Shown in pieces: positions 1 to 8,883 of a DNA stretch of 64,000 nucleotides. Numbering within the stretch: position 1 is the stretch's first letter; every line of letters starts with the position of its first letter. The DNA comes from Cyanobium sp. FGCU6 (lineage in GTDB: Bacteria > Cyanobacteriota > Cyanobacteriia > PCC-6307 > Cyanobiaceae), in assembly GCA_024958655.1 (NCBI GenBank), contig JANWUR010000004.1:165898-229897 (forward strand). The letters run 5' to 3'. Position numbers and translations under genes: made by a program. Under the pieces are notes generated by a model, which worked only from the letters and a program-made list of their open reading frames with translations, was not told where the DNA came from and made no database searches.

Positions 1-890
1 GCCAGCGGGATCCCACGGCCTTCGGCGGCCTGCATCTGCTGCCCCACGAGGACGCCGCCGAGGCCGAACACTGGTCGATCGTCTGCCTCAACAACCAGTG
101 GGTGAAGGGCCAGCGCAGCGTGATCGCCCGCCTCGATCTGCGCGACTGGGTGGTCTGCGGCGACGGCCTGGGGATCTATTACCGCTGCGCCCGCGAGCTG
201 CGGGCCCTGCTGCCCAGCCTGCTGAACCGGCCCATCCCCGAACCCGGGCGGCGTGTGCGCTACGTGCTCAGCGGCCGCCAGCCCCTCTGGCACCGCCCCC
301 CCGTTCCCCCGCAGCTCCCGCCGGAACGGCGCCGGCGAGAGCTGTTCGAGGCCCTGGTGGCCAGCCAGTCGGAGGAGGCCACCGCAGCCGTTGAGCTGTG
401 CCTGGCGGCGGCAGAAACGGCCCCGCCCGGGCGGCCGCTGTGGCTGTGCTCGGTGCCGAATCTGGCCCACCAGTTCCCCGGCCACCAGATCCCGATGGCC
501 GTGCTCGAACCGTGGCGGCAGCAGCTGGAGCAGCTCCATGGCTTCGATCCCGCCTTGGATCGGCTGGTGCTGATCGACCACCCCAAGGCGCCGCCCCAGG
601 GCAGCTTCGGGCCCCGCGGCGAACCCTGGCTGGCGGGGCCCCTGCGCACGCCGGTGGCGCTGGAGGTGCTGGTGGAGCTGCTGATCCGGCGCCGCAGCTG
701 CCGGCCCGTGGTGGTGGCCGGACTCACGTCGGCCCTCTACGGGGTGCGCAGGCTCACCGGGGGCGAAGTGGTGTGGCTTGGCCTGGCCCCGCTCTGGCGG
801 GCCAACCCGCTGTACCGCCGCAAGCCCCTGGAGTTCCTGCACCGCTGCCTGCGGGCGGCGCGGATGGCACGGATCACCGGCTCCGGATAG
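1..890 (+). CDS. Putative surface-glycan protein, 5' end cut by window edge
   Basis: The reading frame is open from base 3 with no stop upstream, so the gene starts outside the window. The visible part is about 295 residues. An internal GTG at 102 is unlikely to be the true start, because the upstream codons read as ordinary protein. The product has no signal peptide or membrane segment. Segments such as LVLIDHPK (middle) and VVVAGLTSALYGVRRL (near the C-terminus) resemble polysialyltransferase-like surface-glycan transferases, but I recognise this only loosely. It converges on the Kdo/export operon with a 3-nt gap (stop 890, opposing stop 894). That placement supports a glycan role, which is inference. 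The family assignment is tentative. Confidence 0.6.
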   Translation, partial: QRDPTAFGGLHLLPHEDAAEAEHWSIVCLNNQWVKGQRSVIARLDLRDWVVCGDGLGIYYRCARELRALLPSLLNRPIPEPGRRVRYVLSGRQPLWHRPPVPPQLPPERRRRELFEALVASQSEEATAAVELCLAAAETAPPGRPLWLCSVPNLAHQFPGHQIPMAVLEPWRQQLEQLHGFDPALDRLVLIDHPKAPPQGSFGPRGEPWLAGPLRTPVALEVLVELLIRRRSCRPVVVAGLTSALYGVRRLTGGEVVWLGLAPLWRANPLYRRKPLEFLHRCLRAARMARITGSG

Positions 891-893
891 GCC

Positions 894-2132
894 TCAGTAG
901 CGCACCTGCCAGGGCCAGCGGTCGGGGATGCAGAGAAACTCGTCGTTGCGGCCGCAGAGCAGGGTGCCGGAGGGCAGGAGCCTTCCCTCCAGCCAGTACT
1001 GGAACGTGATGTACAGAGCCGGCAACACGCACCAGGTGGCTCTGTAGCGCTGCAGCCAGGCCAGGTAGAGGATCAGCAGGAAGAAGGCCACCGTGTCCGC
1101 CAGCCGGCTGGTGATCTGGGGCAGCCAGAGGTGGTCGATCGATTGCTGCACCGCGATGTAGAGCAGGCCGAAGAGCAGCAGCAGCAGGGTGATGGGACAC
1201 CGCAGCAGCCTCAGGGGGGTCAGCCGCCGCTGCACGCAACCCAGCAGCAATCCGAAGAACAGGGCACGCTGCAGCCGGCCCACCACGCTGCGCACCGGGT
1301 AGCGGTTGTAGTAGTCGTCCTGGGCGTAGTCGAAGAAGCGATCGAGGGCCATCGGGGCCGCCAGCAGGAACAGGAGCAGACAGGCCAGCCCCAGAAGCAG
1401 CCAGAGGGCGAGGCGGCCCCGGCGGGCGCCCGGCGCCCCGGCATCGGACCCGGCGAAGGAGGCTCGCAGCCGGGCGGCCAGTTCCGGCAGCCGCAGCAGC
1501 AGGGGCGAGAGGCTCAGGGGAAGGTTGAGCACGAAGGTGTTGTGGGTGAGCGCGGAGAGACCCACCCCCAGGCCCAGCCAGCGCCAGGGCAGGCGGATCA
1601 GGCGGGCGGTCTGCAGCAGCAGCGGCAGCAGCAGCAGAGTCGCCAGCGCCTGGCGGGTGTGGGCGTTCTGGAGGAACCCGCGCAGCATCGGGCTGCAGGT
1701 GATCAGCAAGGCCCACCAGCCGGCCCAGGCCGGCACCCCCCAGAGCCGAGCCAGCAGCGCCGGGGCGGCGGCGAAGCAGGTGGCCACCAGCCCCTGCACG
1801 GCTGCCATCCGGTAGGGCAGCAGCAGGATCAAGGGTCCCAGCAGCCGCCAGAGGGGTTCGGGAGGGGCCCGATCCGGATCCCATTCCAGATAGTGGGAGA
1901 AGCGGGTGGTGTCACTGTTGCCCCAGCTGGCGAGGGTGAAGAACACCGCCACCAGCGCCAGCAGAACCGCCAGCGCCCCCCACCAGATGCGCTGCCGGCC
2001 TCGCACCGCGGCCCAGTGGATCAGGATCGCCAGCAGTCCTTCCGCCACGAACAGCGTCACCAGCAGCAACGGCGCCTGGGTGACCTGATCGATCCGGAAG
2101 GGGGCGGCGGGGGGAAAGACAGGGGGGATCAT
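894..2132 (-). CDS. Polytopic membrane protein, EpsG-like (paralog B)
   Basis: Encodes 412 residues with about ten hydrophobic segments, the architecture of EpsG/Wzy-like polysaccharide polymerases and related glycan membrane proteins. The start at 2132 (ATG) matches the N-terminus of the neighbouring paralog: FRIDQVTQAPLLL here against YRIDQVTAAPLGL there. The C-terminus carries CGRNDEFLCIPDRWPWQVRY, nearly the same as its neighbour. The gene is last in a minus-strand operon and its start overlaps the stop of the upstream paralog by 4 nt (ATGA). A role in polymerising or modifying the exported glycan is inferred from topology and context. No catalytic motif is recognised. Confidence 0.75.
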   Translation of the reverse strand: MIPPVFPPAAPFRIDQVTQAPLLLVTLFVAEGLLAILIHWAAVRGRQRIWWGALAVLLALVAVFFTLASWGNSDTTRFSHYLEWDPDRAPPEPLWRLLGPLILLLPYRMAAVQGLVATCFAAAPALLARLWGVPAWAGWWALLITCSPMLRGFLQNAHTRQALATLLLLPLLLQTARLIRLPWRWLGLGVGLSALTHNTFVLNLPLSLSPLLLRLPELAARLRASFAGSDAGAPGARRGRLALWLLLGLACLLLFLLAAPMALDRFFDYAQDDYYNRYPVRSVVGRLQRALFFGLLLGCVQRRLTPLRLLRCPITLLLLLFGLLYIAVQQSIDHLWLPQITSRLADTVAFFLLILYLAWLQRYRATWCVLPALYITFQYWLEGRLLPSGTLLCGRNDEFLCIPDRWPWQVRY

Positions 2133-3361
2133 GGCTCTCCACCCCAACGGATCTGCCACGGCCAACGATCCGGCAGGCAGAAGAAGGAGTCGTTGCGACC
2201 ACAGATCACCGTGAGGCTCTCGGGGAGCCGCTCCAGCAGCCAGTAGTTGAGCGTCACCATCAGCGAGGGCAGCACCGCCCAGCGCGCGCGGTGGTGTTCG
2301 AGCCAGGCCAGCCACACGATCAGCAGGAACAGGCCGGCCGTGTCCGCCAGCCGGTTCGTGATCGAGGGCACCCATCCCTGGCGCAGCGATTCCTGCAGCA
2401 GCAGCAGCAGCAGGAAGAAGCCGGCCAGCTGACGGGAGTGTCCGCAGGCCAGCAGCCGTCGCCAACCGAGCCGCCGCTGCCAGCACACCATGGCGGCACC
2501 GATGAGCATCGCCAGCTGCAGGCGGGCGATCGGCAGCATGAGCACGTAGCTGTTGAAGAAGCTCTCTCTCAGGGCGTAGGTCTGAAACTTCATCCAGGCC
2601 ATCGGCGCAACGAGCACCAGCAGCCCGGCCCCGACCGTCAGCAGGGCCCCGATCCCGATCAGCCGCCGCCCGTGCAGCGATCGCCGTGCCGGTTGGCCCA
2701 GCCGCGCCTCGGGCCCTGGCCCCGCCAGGAGCCTGGACAGCACAGCCAGGGCCGCCGTCGGCACGAAGGTGGTGTGGATGCCGGCGGCGGCGAAGGCGGT
2801 GAGGGCGATCCAGCCCTGTCGCACCGGCGCCAGGCGACCGGCCCCTAGCAGCAGGGGCACCAGCAGCAGGGTCATCAGGGCCTGGCGGCTGACGCCGTTC
2901 TGCAGAAAGGTGCGCAGCAACGGACTGAACACCACGAGCAGGGCCCACCAGCCACCCCAGGCCCGGGCACCCCAGCGCCGGGCCAGCAGGATCGGCATCA
3001 GGGCGTAGGCACCGGCGACCAGCCCGTGAACGAGGGCCATCCGGTAGGGCAGCGCCGGGATCATGGGTCCGATCAGCCACCAGAACAGTTCCCCGCGGGT
3101 CAAGCCGGCGCGGTCGAGGGTGAAGAAGTGGCTGAGCTTGGTGACGTCGCTGGTGCCCCAGGCGCCGAGTCCGAACAGCATGGTCACGAGCGCCGGCAGC
3201 AGGATGGCCCCAGCGGCCCAGAGGCGCCAACGGCCGTTCCTGGCCGCCAGGGTCATCACCACGGCCGAGACAATCAGCCCCAGGGTCAGCAGCGTCAGGC
3301 CCAGGGGCGCCGCAGTCACCTGGTCGATCCGATAAGGGGCGCGGGTGGGGAAGGGAAGCAT
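2129..3361 (-). CDS. Polytopic membrane protein, EpsG-like (paralog A)
   Basis: Encodes 410 residues with about ten predicted membrane helices. The shared features with the downstream gene are the RIDQVT N-terminal motif, a central FLQNGVSRQALMTLLLVPLLL helix (FLQNAHTRQALATLLLLPLLL in the partner, each given as recognised), and a C-terminal CGRNDSFFCLPDRWPWQIRW motif. These show a tandem duplication that has diverged considerably. I chose the ATG at 3361. A longer frame runs to 3544 but overlaps the upstream gene and adds low-complexity residues not matched in the paralog. The likely role is polymerisation or transfer of glycan repeat units in the inner membrane; this is inferred only. Confidence 0.75.
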   Translation of the reverse strand: MLPFPTRAPYRIDQVTAAPLGLTLLTLGLIVSAVVMTLAARNGRWRLWAAGAILLPALVTMLFGLGAWGTSDVTKLSHFFTLDRAGLTRGELFWWLIGPMIPALPYRMALVHGLVAGAYALMPILLARRWGARAWGGWWALLVVFSPLLRTFLQNGVSRQALMTLLLVPLLLGAGRLAPVRQGWIALTAFAAAGIHTTFVPTAALAVLSRLLAGPGPEARLGQPARRSLHGRRLIGIGALLTVGAGLLVLVAPMAWMKFQTYALRESFFNSYVLMLPIARLQLAMLIGAAMVCWQRRLGWRRLLACGHSRQLAGFFLLLLLLQESLRQGWVPSITNRLADTAGLFLLIVWLAWLEHHRARWAVLPSLMVTLNYWLLERLPESLTVICGRNDSFFCLPDRWPWQIRWGGEP

Positions 3362-3369
3362 CGCCGGCG

Positions 3370-4503
3370 TCAGGGCGTAAGGCGTTCGGACGGTCTCAGC
3401 AGCTCCCGCAGGGACGCCCTCTCCCGCACGCGATCGAATCCCCAGTAGGGATCCAGCAGCTCCCGCACGGCAGCGGTGGAAGCTGCGGGAGCCAGGCTCA
3501 GGGCCTGCTGCAGTGCGGCGCTCAGCCGCTGCCGTTCCGCCCACTCGGCGGCCTCCTCCCGGGCCTTGTCGCCCGCCAGGGCCGAGAGGTCCTGCTCGGC
3601 CTGCACGGCGATCCAGTGCAGCCGCAGGCCGAGGGCGACGCCATAGCCGAGGTGGGTGCCGAAGGCGTTGCTGGCCAGACCGTCACTCAGTTCCACCAGC
3701 GTGCGCATGGCGTCGAGGAACCAGGGATTGGAGCGGTGGCCATTGCAGGCCACGATCCACTCCGGCGGCAGCCCTGAGAGCTCCGGATCCTTCCAGTGCC
3801 GCAGCCAGATCACGCTGCGGTAGCCCCCCGCCCGCGCGGCGTCGGCCACCGCCTCGATGCAGGCAGCCGCATCCATCCGCCGCTCCACCTGGTCCCAGCT
3901 GTGGGCCAGCACCACCAGCAGGGTGGGACCGAGCTGTTGCCGCAGACGCTGGATCCCGGCGTGCTCGAGCACGGGCCGGGCGTAGGCGATCCAGGGGCCG
4001 ATCGGCACCGCCGGCAGGCCGAAGCGCTCCTGGAGCCAGGCGGCTCGCCGCGGACCCATGCACAGATAGCCCCGGGTCCATGGGCGGGGGCTTTCGAAGG
4101 TGGCGGTGCGGCTCACCTTGAGCCCATGCTCCAGCAGCCAGGGCAGGGGCGGGCCGATCAGCGGCAGGCCGGCGTGGCGCTTGAGCTGCACGTCGTGGCC
4201 GTAGTGATGGGAGGAATTCTCCAGCTCACGCTGCGCAGGGCTGAAGAAGGCCTTGCGGCCGGCGGAGGATCGGAAGGAGCCCCGGTCCCAGAGGTCGGCG
4301 CACACCTGAGGAGCCAGCGGCCGGGTGGCGAAGGCCTGATGCACCAGACCCCGGTAGGCCGCCAGGGCCTGCCACTGGTCGCTGTCGGCCCGGGCCGCCC
4401 AGGTGAGGGGGGTGAGCGGCAGAGGGCCAAGGCGACCGTCTCGAAGAGCGCGGTGCAGACGGATGCGCAACCGATCGCGCAGGGTGCGGCTGGGATCAGT
4501 CAT
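3370..4503 (-). CDS. Putative surface-carbohydrate biosynthesis protein
   Basis: Encodes 377 residues, soluble, with no signal peptide. The C-terminal part contains SDGLASNAFGTHLGYGVALG, which resembles the donor-binding loop of GT-B-like capsule and surface carbohydrate proteins, where a Ser/Asn-Gly-Thr-His loop precedes a helix and a strand. An earlier LLVVLAHSWDQVERRMDAA segment looks like the start of the second Rossmann half. The start at 4503 (ATG) overlaps the end of kdsC by 8 nt, so the two are probably translationally coupled. The downstream membrane paralog begins 8 nt after its stop. A glycosyltransferase-like role is inferred from fold hints and context. Confidence 0.6.
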   Translation of the reverse strand: MTDPSRTLRDRLRIRLHRALRDGRLGPLPLTPLTWAARADSDQWQALAAYRGLVHQAFATRPLAPQVCADLWDRGSFRSSAGRKAFFSPAQRELENSSHHYGHDVQLKRHAGLPLIGPPLPWLLEHGLKVSRTATFESPRPWTRGYLCMGPRRAAWLQERFGLPAVPIGPWIAYARPVLEHAGIQRLRQQLGPTLLVVLAHSWDQVERRMDAAACIEAVADAARAGGYRSVIWLRHWKDPELSGLPPEWIVACNGHRSNPWFLDAMRTLVELSDGLASNAFGTHLGYGVALGLRLHWIAVQAEQDLSALAGDKAREEAAEWAERQRLSAALQQALSLAPAASTAAVRELLDPYWGFDRVRERASLRELLRPSERLTP

Positions 4504-5074
4504 TGCGATCCCGCCATCCGGCCTCCGCCAGGTCGCTCCAGGAACCGCGGGCCCGCAGGATCTCTTCGGCCAGACGCCGCACCGCCCCGTCGCCACCGTT
4601 GCGATCGAGGACCCAGTCGGCCCGCTGCCGCAATGGCGCCACCGCATCGGCCGTGCAGAGCAGCAGACCGATCGCCGGGCGGACCGCCAGATCGTTGAGG
4701 TCGTCGCCCACGAAGGCACTTTCTGCCTGCTTCACCCCCAGCAGCTCCTGCAGATCGCGCAGGGCGGCGGGCTTGTCCCGCACGCCGGTGAGCACGTGGC
4801 GGATGCCCAGGTAGCGGGCACGCTGTTCGGTGGCGCCGCTCTTGCCGCCGCTGAGCCAGGCCACCTCCACACCCGCCTGCTGCAGCAGGCGTATGCCGAG
4901 CCCGTCGCGCACGTCGAAGCGCTTGAGCACCTCCCCCGATTCGGTGGTCCAGAGGCCGCCGTCGGTGAGCACCCCGTCCACATCCAGCACCAGCAACCGC
5001 AGTGAGCCCAGCTGGGCTCGGCATCGGGCACGGCCGCGGCGATGACGCCAGCGTCGGTGGAGCGTGCGCAGCAC
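4496..5074 (-). CDS. kdsC: 3-deoxy-D-manno-octulosonate 8-phosphate phosphatase
   Basis: Removes phosphate from Kdo-8-phosphate, the step after KdsA in making Kdo. The 192-residue protein shows the C0-type HAD layout: nucleophile motif DVDGVLTDG at 31-39, motif II SGGKSG at 75-80, a conserved lysine in RDKPAAL near 101, and motif IV GDDLND at 123-128. The length is typical of KdsC with a short basic N-terminal extension. It lies 8 nt downstream of kdsA in the same operon and overlaps the next gene by 8 nt. kdsB and kdsD are not in the window. Confidence 0.92.
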   Translation of the reverse strand: MLRTLHRRWRHRRGRARCRAQLGSLRLLVLDVDGVLTDGGLWTTESGEVLKRFDVRDGLGIRLLQQAGVEVAWLSGGKSGATEQRARYLGIRHVLTGVRDKPAALRDLQELLGVKQAESAFVGDDLNDLAVRPAIGLLLCTADAVAPLRQRADWVLDRNGGDGAVRRLAEEILRARGSWSDLAEAGWRDRND

Positions 5075-5082
5075 CGATGTCG

Positions 5083-5892
5083 TCAGAGGGTGCTCACGGC
5101 CGCACCCCCGGCCAGGGGGGCACGGATCGCCATCAGCTGCTCGAGCAGGGGTTCAAGTCGATGCAGCGGCACCATGTTCGGGCCGTCGCTGAGGGCATTC
5201 TCAGGATCGGGATGCACCTCCATGAACAGGCCGTCCACCCCCACAGCCACGGCCGCGCGGGCGAGCGGGGCGACGAACTCCCGCTGACCGCCGCTGGAGG
5301 TTCCGCGCCCGCCTGGCTGCTGCACCGAATGGGTGGCATCGAAGATCACAGGGCAGCCCAGATCATGGAGCTGGGGCAGGCTGCGGTAGTCGACCACAAG
5401 AGTGTTGTACCCGAAGCTGTTGCCCCGCTCAGTGAGCAGCACCTCGCCCGCGCCGGCATCGCGCAGCTTGGTCACCACCTGGGCCATGTCCCAGGGAGCG
5501 AGAAACTGGCCCTTCTTCACGTTGATCGCCTTGTCGGTGCCGCGGGTGGCCTCGGCGGCGGCCACGAGCAGATCGCTCTGGCGGCAGAGGAAGGCGGGGA
5601 TCTGCAGCACGTCCACCACCTCGGCCACCGGCGCGGCCTGCTGACTCTCGTGGATGTCGGTGAGCACGCGCAGGCCGAAACGGCGCTTCACCTCGGCGAG
5701 CACCTCGAGGCCGGCATTCACACCCGGGCCGCGATAAGAGCGGCCGGAACTGCGATTGGCCTTGTCGAAGCTGGCCTTGAAGATGTAATCGATGCCAAGC
5801 CGATCAGTGATCGCCTTCACCTGCTCGGCGATCGAGAACACGAGATCCTCGTTCTCGATCACACAGGGGCCGGCAATCAGCGTGAACGGCAT
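5083..5892 (-). CDS. kdsA: 3-deoxy-8-phosphooctulonate synthase (Kdo-8-P synthase)
   Basis: Condenses phosphoenolpyruvate with arabinose 5-phosphate to make Kdo-8-phosphate. The 269-residue protein has the family signatures GPCVIE (8-13), SFDKANRSS (41-49), [17 protein letters not shown] and FDATHSVQ. Cysteine at position 10 in GPCVIE marks the metal-dependent class (as in Aquifex), not the metal-independent E. coli class, which has Asn there; this is family knowledge applied to a visible residue. It is followed after 8 nt by kdsC and preceded by an ABC exporter gene. The context points to Kdo used in an exported polysaccharide. Confidence 0.94.
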   Translation of the reverse strand: MPFTLIAGPCVIENEDLVFSIAEQVKAITDRLGIDYIFKASFDKANRSSGRSYRGPGVNAGLEVLAEVKRRFGLRVLTDIHESQQAAPVAEVVDVLQIPAFLCRQSDLLVAAAEATRGTDKAINVKKGQFLAPWDMAQVVTKLRDAGAGEVLLTERGNSFGYNTLVVDYRSLPQLHDLGCPVIFDATHSVQQPGGRGTSSGGQREFVAPLARAAVAVGVDGLFMEVHPDPENALSDGPNMVPLHRLEPLLEQLMAIRAPLAGGAAVSTL

Positions 5893-5938
5893 GGGCCAGG
5901 ACAGGGAAAACGTACATCGATCCTAGGGTGCTCCCGGT

Positions 5939-7804
5939 TCAGCCCACCAGTCGACGCTCGAGCGACGCCAGATCCCTGAAGCTCTCGGAGCGCTGCTGCA
6001 GCTCCTCGAAGCTGCCCCATGCCTTGATGCGGCCCTGCTCGAATTCATAGATCCGATCGCAGCGCATCACCGTGGAGAGGCGGTGGGCGATCACCACGGT
6101 GGTGCAACGGCGGCCGATCACTTCGAGGGCCTGAATGATTTCATTCTCCGTGCGATTATCAAGGGCGCTGGTGGCTTCATCCAGGAGCAGAAATTCGGAG
6201 CCCCTGTAGAAGGAACGCGCCAGGGCCAGGCGCTGACGCTGGCCTCCGGAGAGCTGCAGGCCGTTCTCGCCGATCGGGGTGTGCAGCCCGTAGGGCAGTT
6301 CGGAGACAAACTCATCAAGCTGGGCCGCCTCGAGGGCGCTCCAGACAGCATCCTGGTCCACCTCATCCTCCTCCTTACCGAAGGCCACGTTCTCCAGAAC
6401 GCTGGCATCGAGGAGATTGATGAACTGGGGCACCTGGGAGCAGCAGGCCTGCCAGGCCGGCCGATCCAGATCAGATACGGGAATGCCATCGAGCGTGAGA
6501 GCACCCCTCCCGGGCTCGAGCAGGGCCAGCAGCAACTGAGCCGTCGTGGTCTTGCCGCTGCCGGTGGTACCCACGAAGGCCACGCGGGATCCCACGGGGA
6601 TGGTGAGGTCAATGCCCCTGAGCACCCAGTCAGCGGATCCGGGGTAGGCGTACCAGACGTCCTGAAGGCCGATCGAGCGGGTGGGGAAGACGCCCAGGGG
6701 GCTGGGCACACCCGGATCACCGAGCACCGGCCGACCGGTGGGCAGGCGCAGATACTCCAGGGTGGTGTCGATCACGGGAAGACCGCCCCGCAACTGGTTC
6801 ATCGAGGCGAAGAAGTCCTGGAGGGGAGGCGTGAGCCGCAGGGCCGCCACCGCGAGGGAAGCCAGAAAGGGCAGCACACTGCGGATATCGGAGCGATCGC
6901 CGCCCATCAGGGGCGGCACAGCACCGACGGCGAAGATCAGAGTGATGCCCAGGGGCTCGATCAGTACCCGCGGGATCGTGGGCAGCAGCTCGGTGACCCA
7001 GGCATGGCTCTTGGCCCGCTCGCCGGTGCGCACGAAGGCTTTGCGGAAGTGGTCTTCGGAAGCGGTGAGCTTGATGTCGCGGATGGAGCCGAGTGATTCC
7101 AGCAGGATGTGGGCGGTGCGGGATTCGAGCCGCAGCTTCTGCTTGGCGGCATGGCGGAGATAAGGGGTGATCAGCTGGGAGATCAGCAGATAGGCGCCCA
7201 CGAGAGCCGAGATCAGCAGAACAGCCGACCAGCGCCCGATCACCAGAATGCCGATCGAGAGCAGAGCGATCGAAAAAATGCTGCCCACCATCTTGAGCAG
7301 CGGATTGACGACGGAATTTGAAGTTTTCTTAATATGACTCAGCACCATCGTCGAAAGCTTGGCGGTGCTTTTCGAAAGGTGATACTCATAACCCTGAGCC
7401 AGTACATTGGCATGGATCATGTTGGAGAGATCGATCCACACCCTCGCGGTGAGTCGTTGCTGCAGGAACTGCAGACCGAACTTGACGAACGACGCGAGCC
7501 AGGAGAGGATCACAAAGATCAGAATCAGCCATAGGCTCTGATCCACGGCATCACCACCGAACACCTTCACCCCAGGCACCCTGTCCTCGAGATCGGCACC
7601 CACCAGGGAACCCATGAGCCGGGCGATCACCGCCACCGAGCCCAGATCAAGGATGCCGGGGATCAGCGAGAAGGCCACCACCCGACGCAGTTGGCGCAGC
7701 CGCTCTGCAGGCAGATAGGCCATCAGTGCCCTCAGCTGGCGGGCGGTGCGGCTCCTGGCGAAGATCCTGGAGAGGGGCCGTAGGCGTCTTGGACTTGAAC
7801 CCAT
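5939..7804 (-). CDS. ABC exporter, fused membrane and ATPase domains (MsbA/HlyB-like)
   Basis: Encodes 621 residues forming a half-transporter that dimerises in the inner membrane and drives export by ATP hydrolysis. The N-terminal ~330 residues hold about six hydrophobic helices. The C-terminal ATPase has Walker A GTTGSGKTTT, a Q-loop region near CSQVPQFINLLDAS, the signature LSGGQRQRLALARS, Walker B FLLLDEATSALD and the H-loop VVIAHRLSTV. It sits between a glycosyltransferase gene (30 nt upstream) and kdsA (46 nt downstream). Export of a lipid-linked glycan or glycolipid made by this locus is the most likely role, by inference. The substrate cannot be read from sequence. Confidence 0.9.
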   Translation of the reverse strand: MGSSPRRLRPLSRIFARSRTARQLRALMAYLPAERLRQLRRVVAFSLIPGILDLGSVAVIARLMGSLVGADLEDRVPGVKVFGGDAVDQSLWLILIFVILSWLASFVKFGLQFLQQRLTARVWIDLSNMIHANVLAQGYEYHLSKSTAKLSTMVLSHIKKTSNSVVNPLLKMVGSIFSIALLSIGILVIGRWSAVLLISALVGAYLLISQLITPYLRHAAKQKLRLESRTAHILLESLGSIRDIKLTASEDHFRKAFVRTGERAKSHAWVTELLPTIPRVLIEPLGITLIFAVGAVPPLMGGDRSDIRSVLPFLASLAVAALRLTPPLQDFFASMNQLRGGLPVIDTTLEYLRLPTGRPVLGDPGVPSPLGVFPTRSIGLQDVWYAYPGSADWVLRGIDLTIPVGSRVAFVGTTGSGKTTTAQLLLALLEPGRGALTLDGIPVSDLDRPAWQACCSQVPQFINLLDASVLENVAFGKEEDEVDQDAVWSALEAAQLDEFVSELPYGLHTPIGENGLQLSGGQRQRLALARSFYRGSEFLLLDEATSALDNRTENEIIQALEVIGRRCTTVVIAHRLSTVMRCDRIYEFEQGRIKAWGSFEELQQRSESFRDLASLERRLVG

Positions 7805-7834
7805 CGATCAACGCTATGGGAAACCCCTCCCGCA

Positions 7835-8809
7835 TCACCCCCGCGCCAGCCAGCGCCTGAGCCGCCCCTGCAACTGGTCGGCTCGCACCCTCCAGATCGG
7901 AGGGGGCCGCAGGGGAGGCTCGCCATGGAAGCGCAGCCGCCAGTGGGCGTCGATCGCCTCCAGCGCAGCGCGCCAGCGCTCCAGCAGCACGGGTTCCGCA
8001 CACGCGTCCAGCAGCATCGTCAGGCGTTCCGGTGGCGGCAGCCAGGCCGCGGGACGGGCCACGGCAGCGCGGATGCGCTCCAGATCGGCCACCAGGGTGC
8101 CGCAGCCGATCTGATGGCCCATCTGGCCGGGGTCGAGGCTGTCGGCCAGGGCGTGATTGAAGCTGCTGAACACCACGCAGCCGCAGGCCAGGGCCTCGAG
8201 CGGGGGCAGCCCGAAGCCCTCGCTCACCCCGCGGCCACGCCAGTAGTCGGCCGAGTCGTACAGCACAACCGTGGCGCTGTTGAACAGATCCACCAGATCG
8301 TCGACCCAGCCGCTCTGCACCTCCACCCGCAGGCCTGCCCGGCGCAGCTCCGGCACCAGCCGATCGAGCACGTAGCTGCTGGTCTTGCGCCGCTGCACCA
8401 GAACATCGATGGGCCGACGAGGGAGCGCACCGCCCTCACCCCGGCCGCGGGCCCCCCGCTCCAGCCACATCGGCTCCAGGGCGTTGGGCACCAGGAACAG
8501 GGGGTTCCTTGGAGCGCGATCGCCCCAGTAGCCCAGGGTGTTGCGACTCACCGCCAGCACCGGCACCCCGGGCGGGAGGTCAAAGCCGTAGCCGCTGCTG
8601 TGGGCGTGATAGGCCACGGGGCGACCCCTCAACCTTCGCAGCTGCCGGGGCACATCGAACCCCCAGCTCACCACCCAGAGAGCCTGCCCCGGGGCCGGCT
8701 CACGGCGCAGCAGATCAGATAGGAAGGCATGATCCGCTTCTCGCTGCCGGTACGTCACCACCTCGGTGGGGCGCAGCCCAGCCACCAGACGGGCGGTCTG
8801 CTGCTCCAC
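7835..8809 (-). CDS. Glycosyltransferase, GT-B/group 1 type (start uncertain)
   Basis: Encodes at least 324 residues. The C-terminal half shows the group 1 pattern: EGFGLPPLEALACGCVVFSS carries the acidic E-x7-E nucleotide-sugar motif, and DVLVQRRKTSSY starts the second Rossmann half. The only standard start is the GTG at 8809. However, the in-frame codons just upstream (about 8812-8863) read IRFLVPGTSSRFRGGGLL, which looks like the usual first strand and glycine-rich loop of this fold, so the true start is probably upstream at a rare codon. The frame runs up to and overlaps the ho1 stop region. First gene of the Kdo/export operon. Confidence 0.85.
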   Translation of the reverse strand: MEQQTARLVAGLRPTEVVTYRQREADHAFLSDLLRREPAPGQALWVVSWGFDVPRQLRRLRGRPVAYHAHSSGYGFDLPPGVPVLAVSRNTLGYWGDRAPRNPLFLVPNALEPMWLERGARGRGEGGALPRRPIDVLVQRRKTSSYVLDRLVPELRRAGLRVEVQSGWVDDLVDLFNSATVVLYDSADYWRGRGVSEGFGLPPLEALACGCVVFSSFNHALADSLDPGQMGHQIGCGTLVADLERIRAAVARPAAWLPPPERLTMLLDACAEPVLLERWRAALEAIDAHWRLRFHGEPPLRPPPIWRVRADQLQGRLRRWLARG

Positions 8810-8883
8810 CAGCAGACCGCCGCCGCGGAACCGGCTGCTGGTGCCCGGTACCAGGAAACGGATGGGGTTCAGCTCGGGAACGC

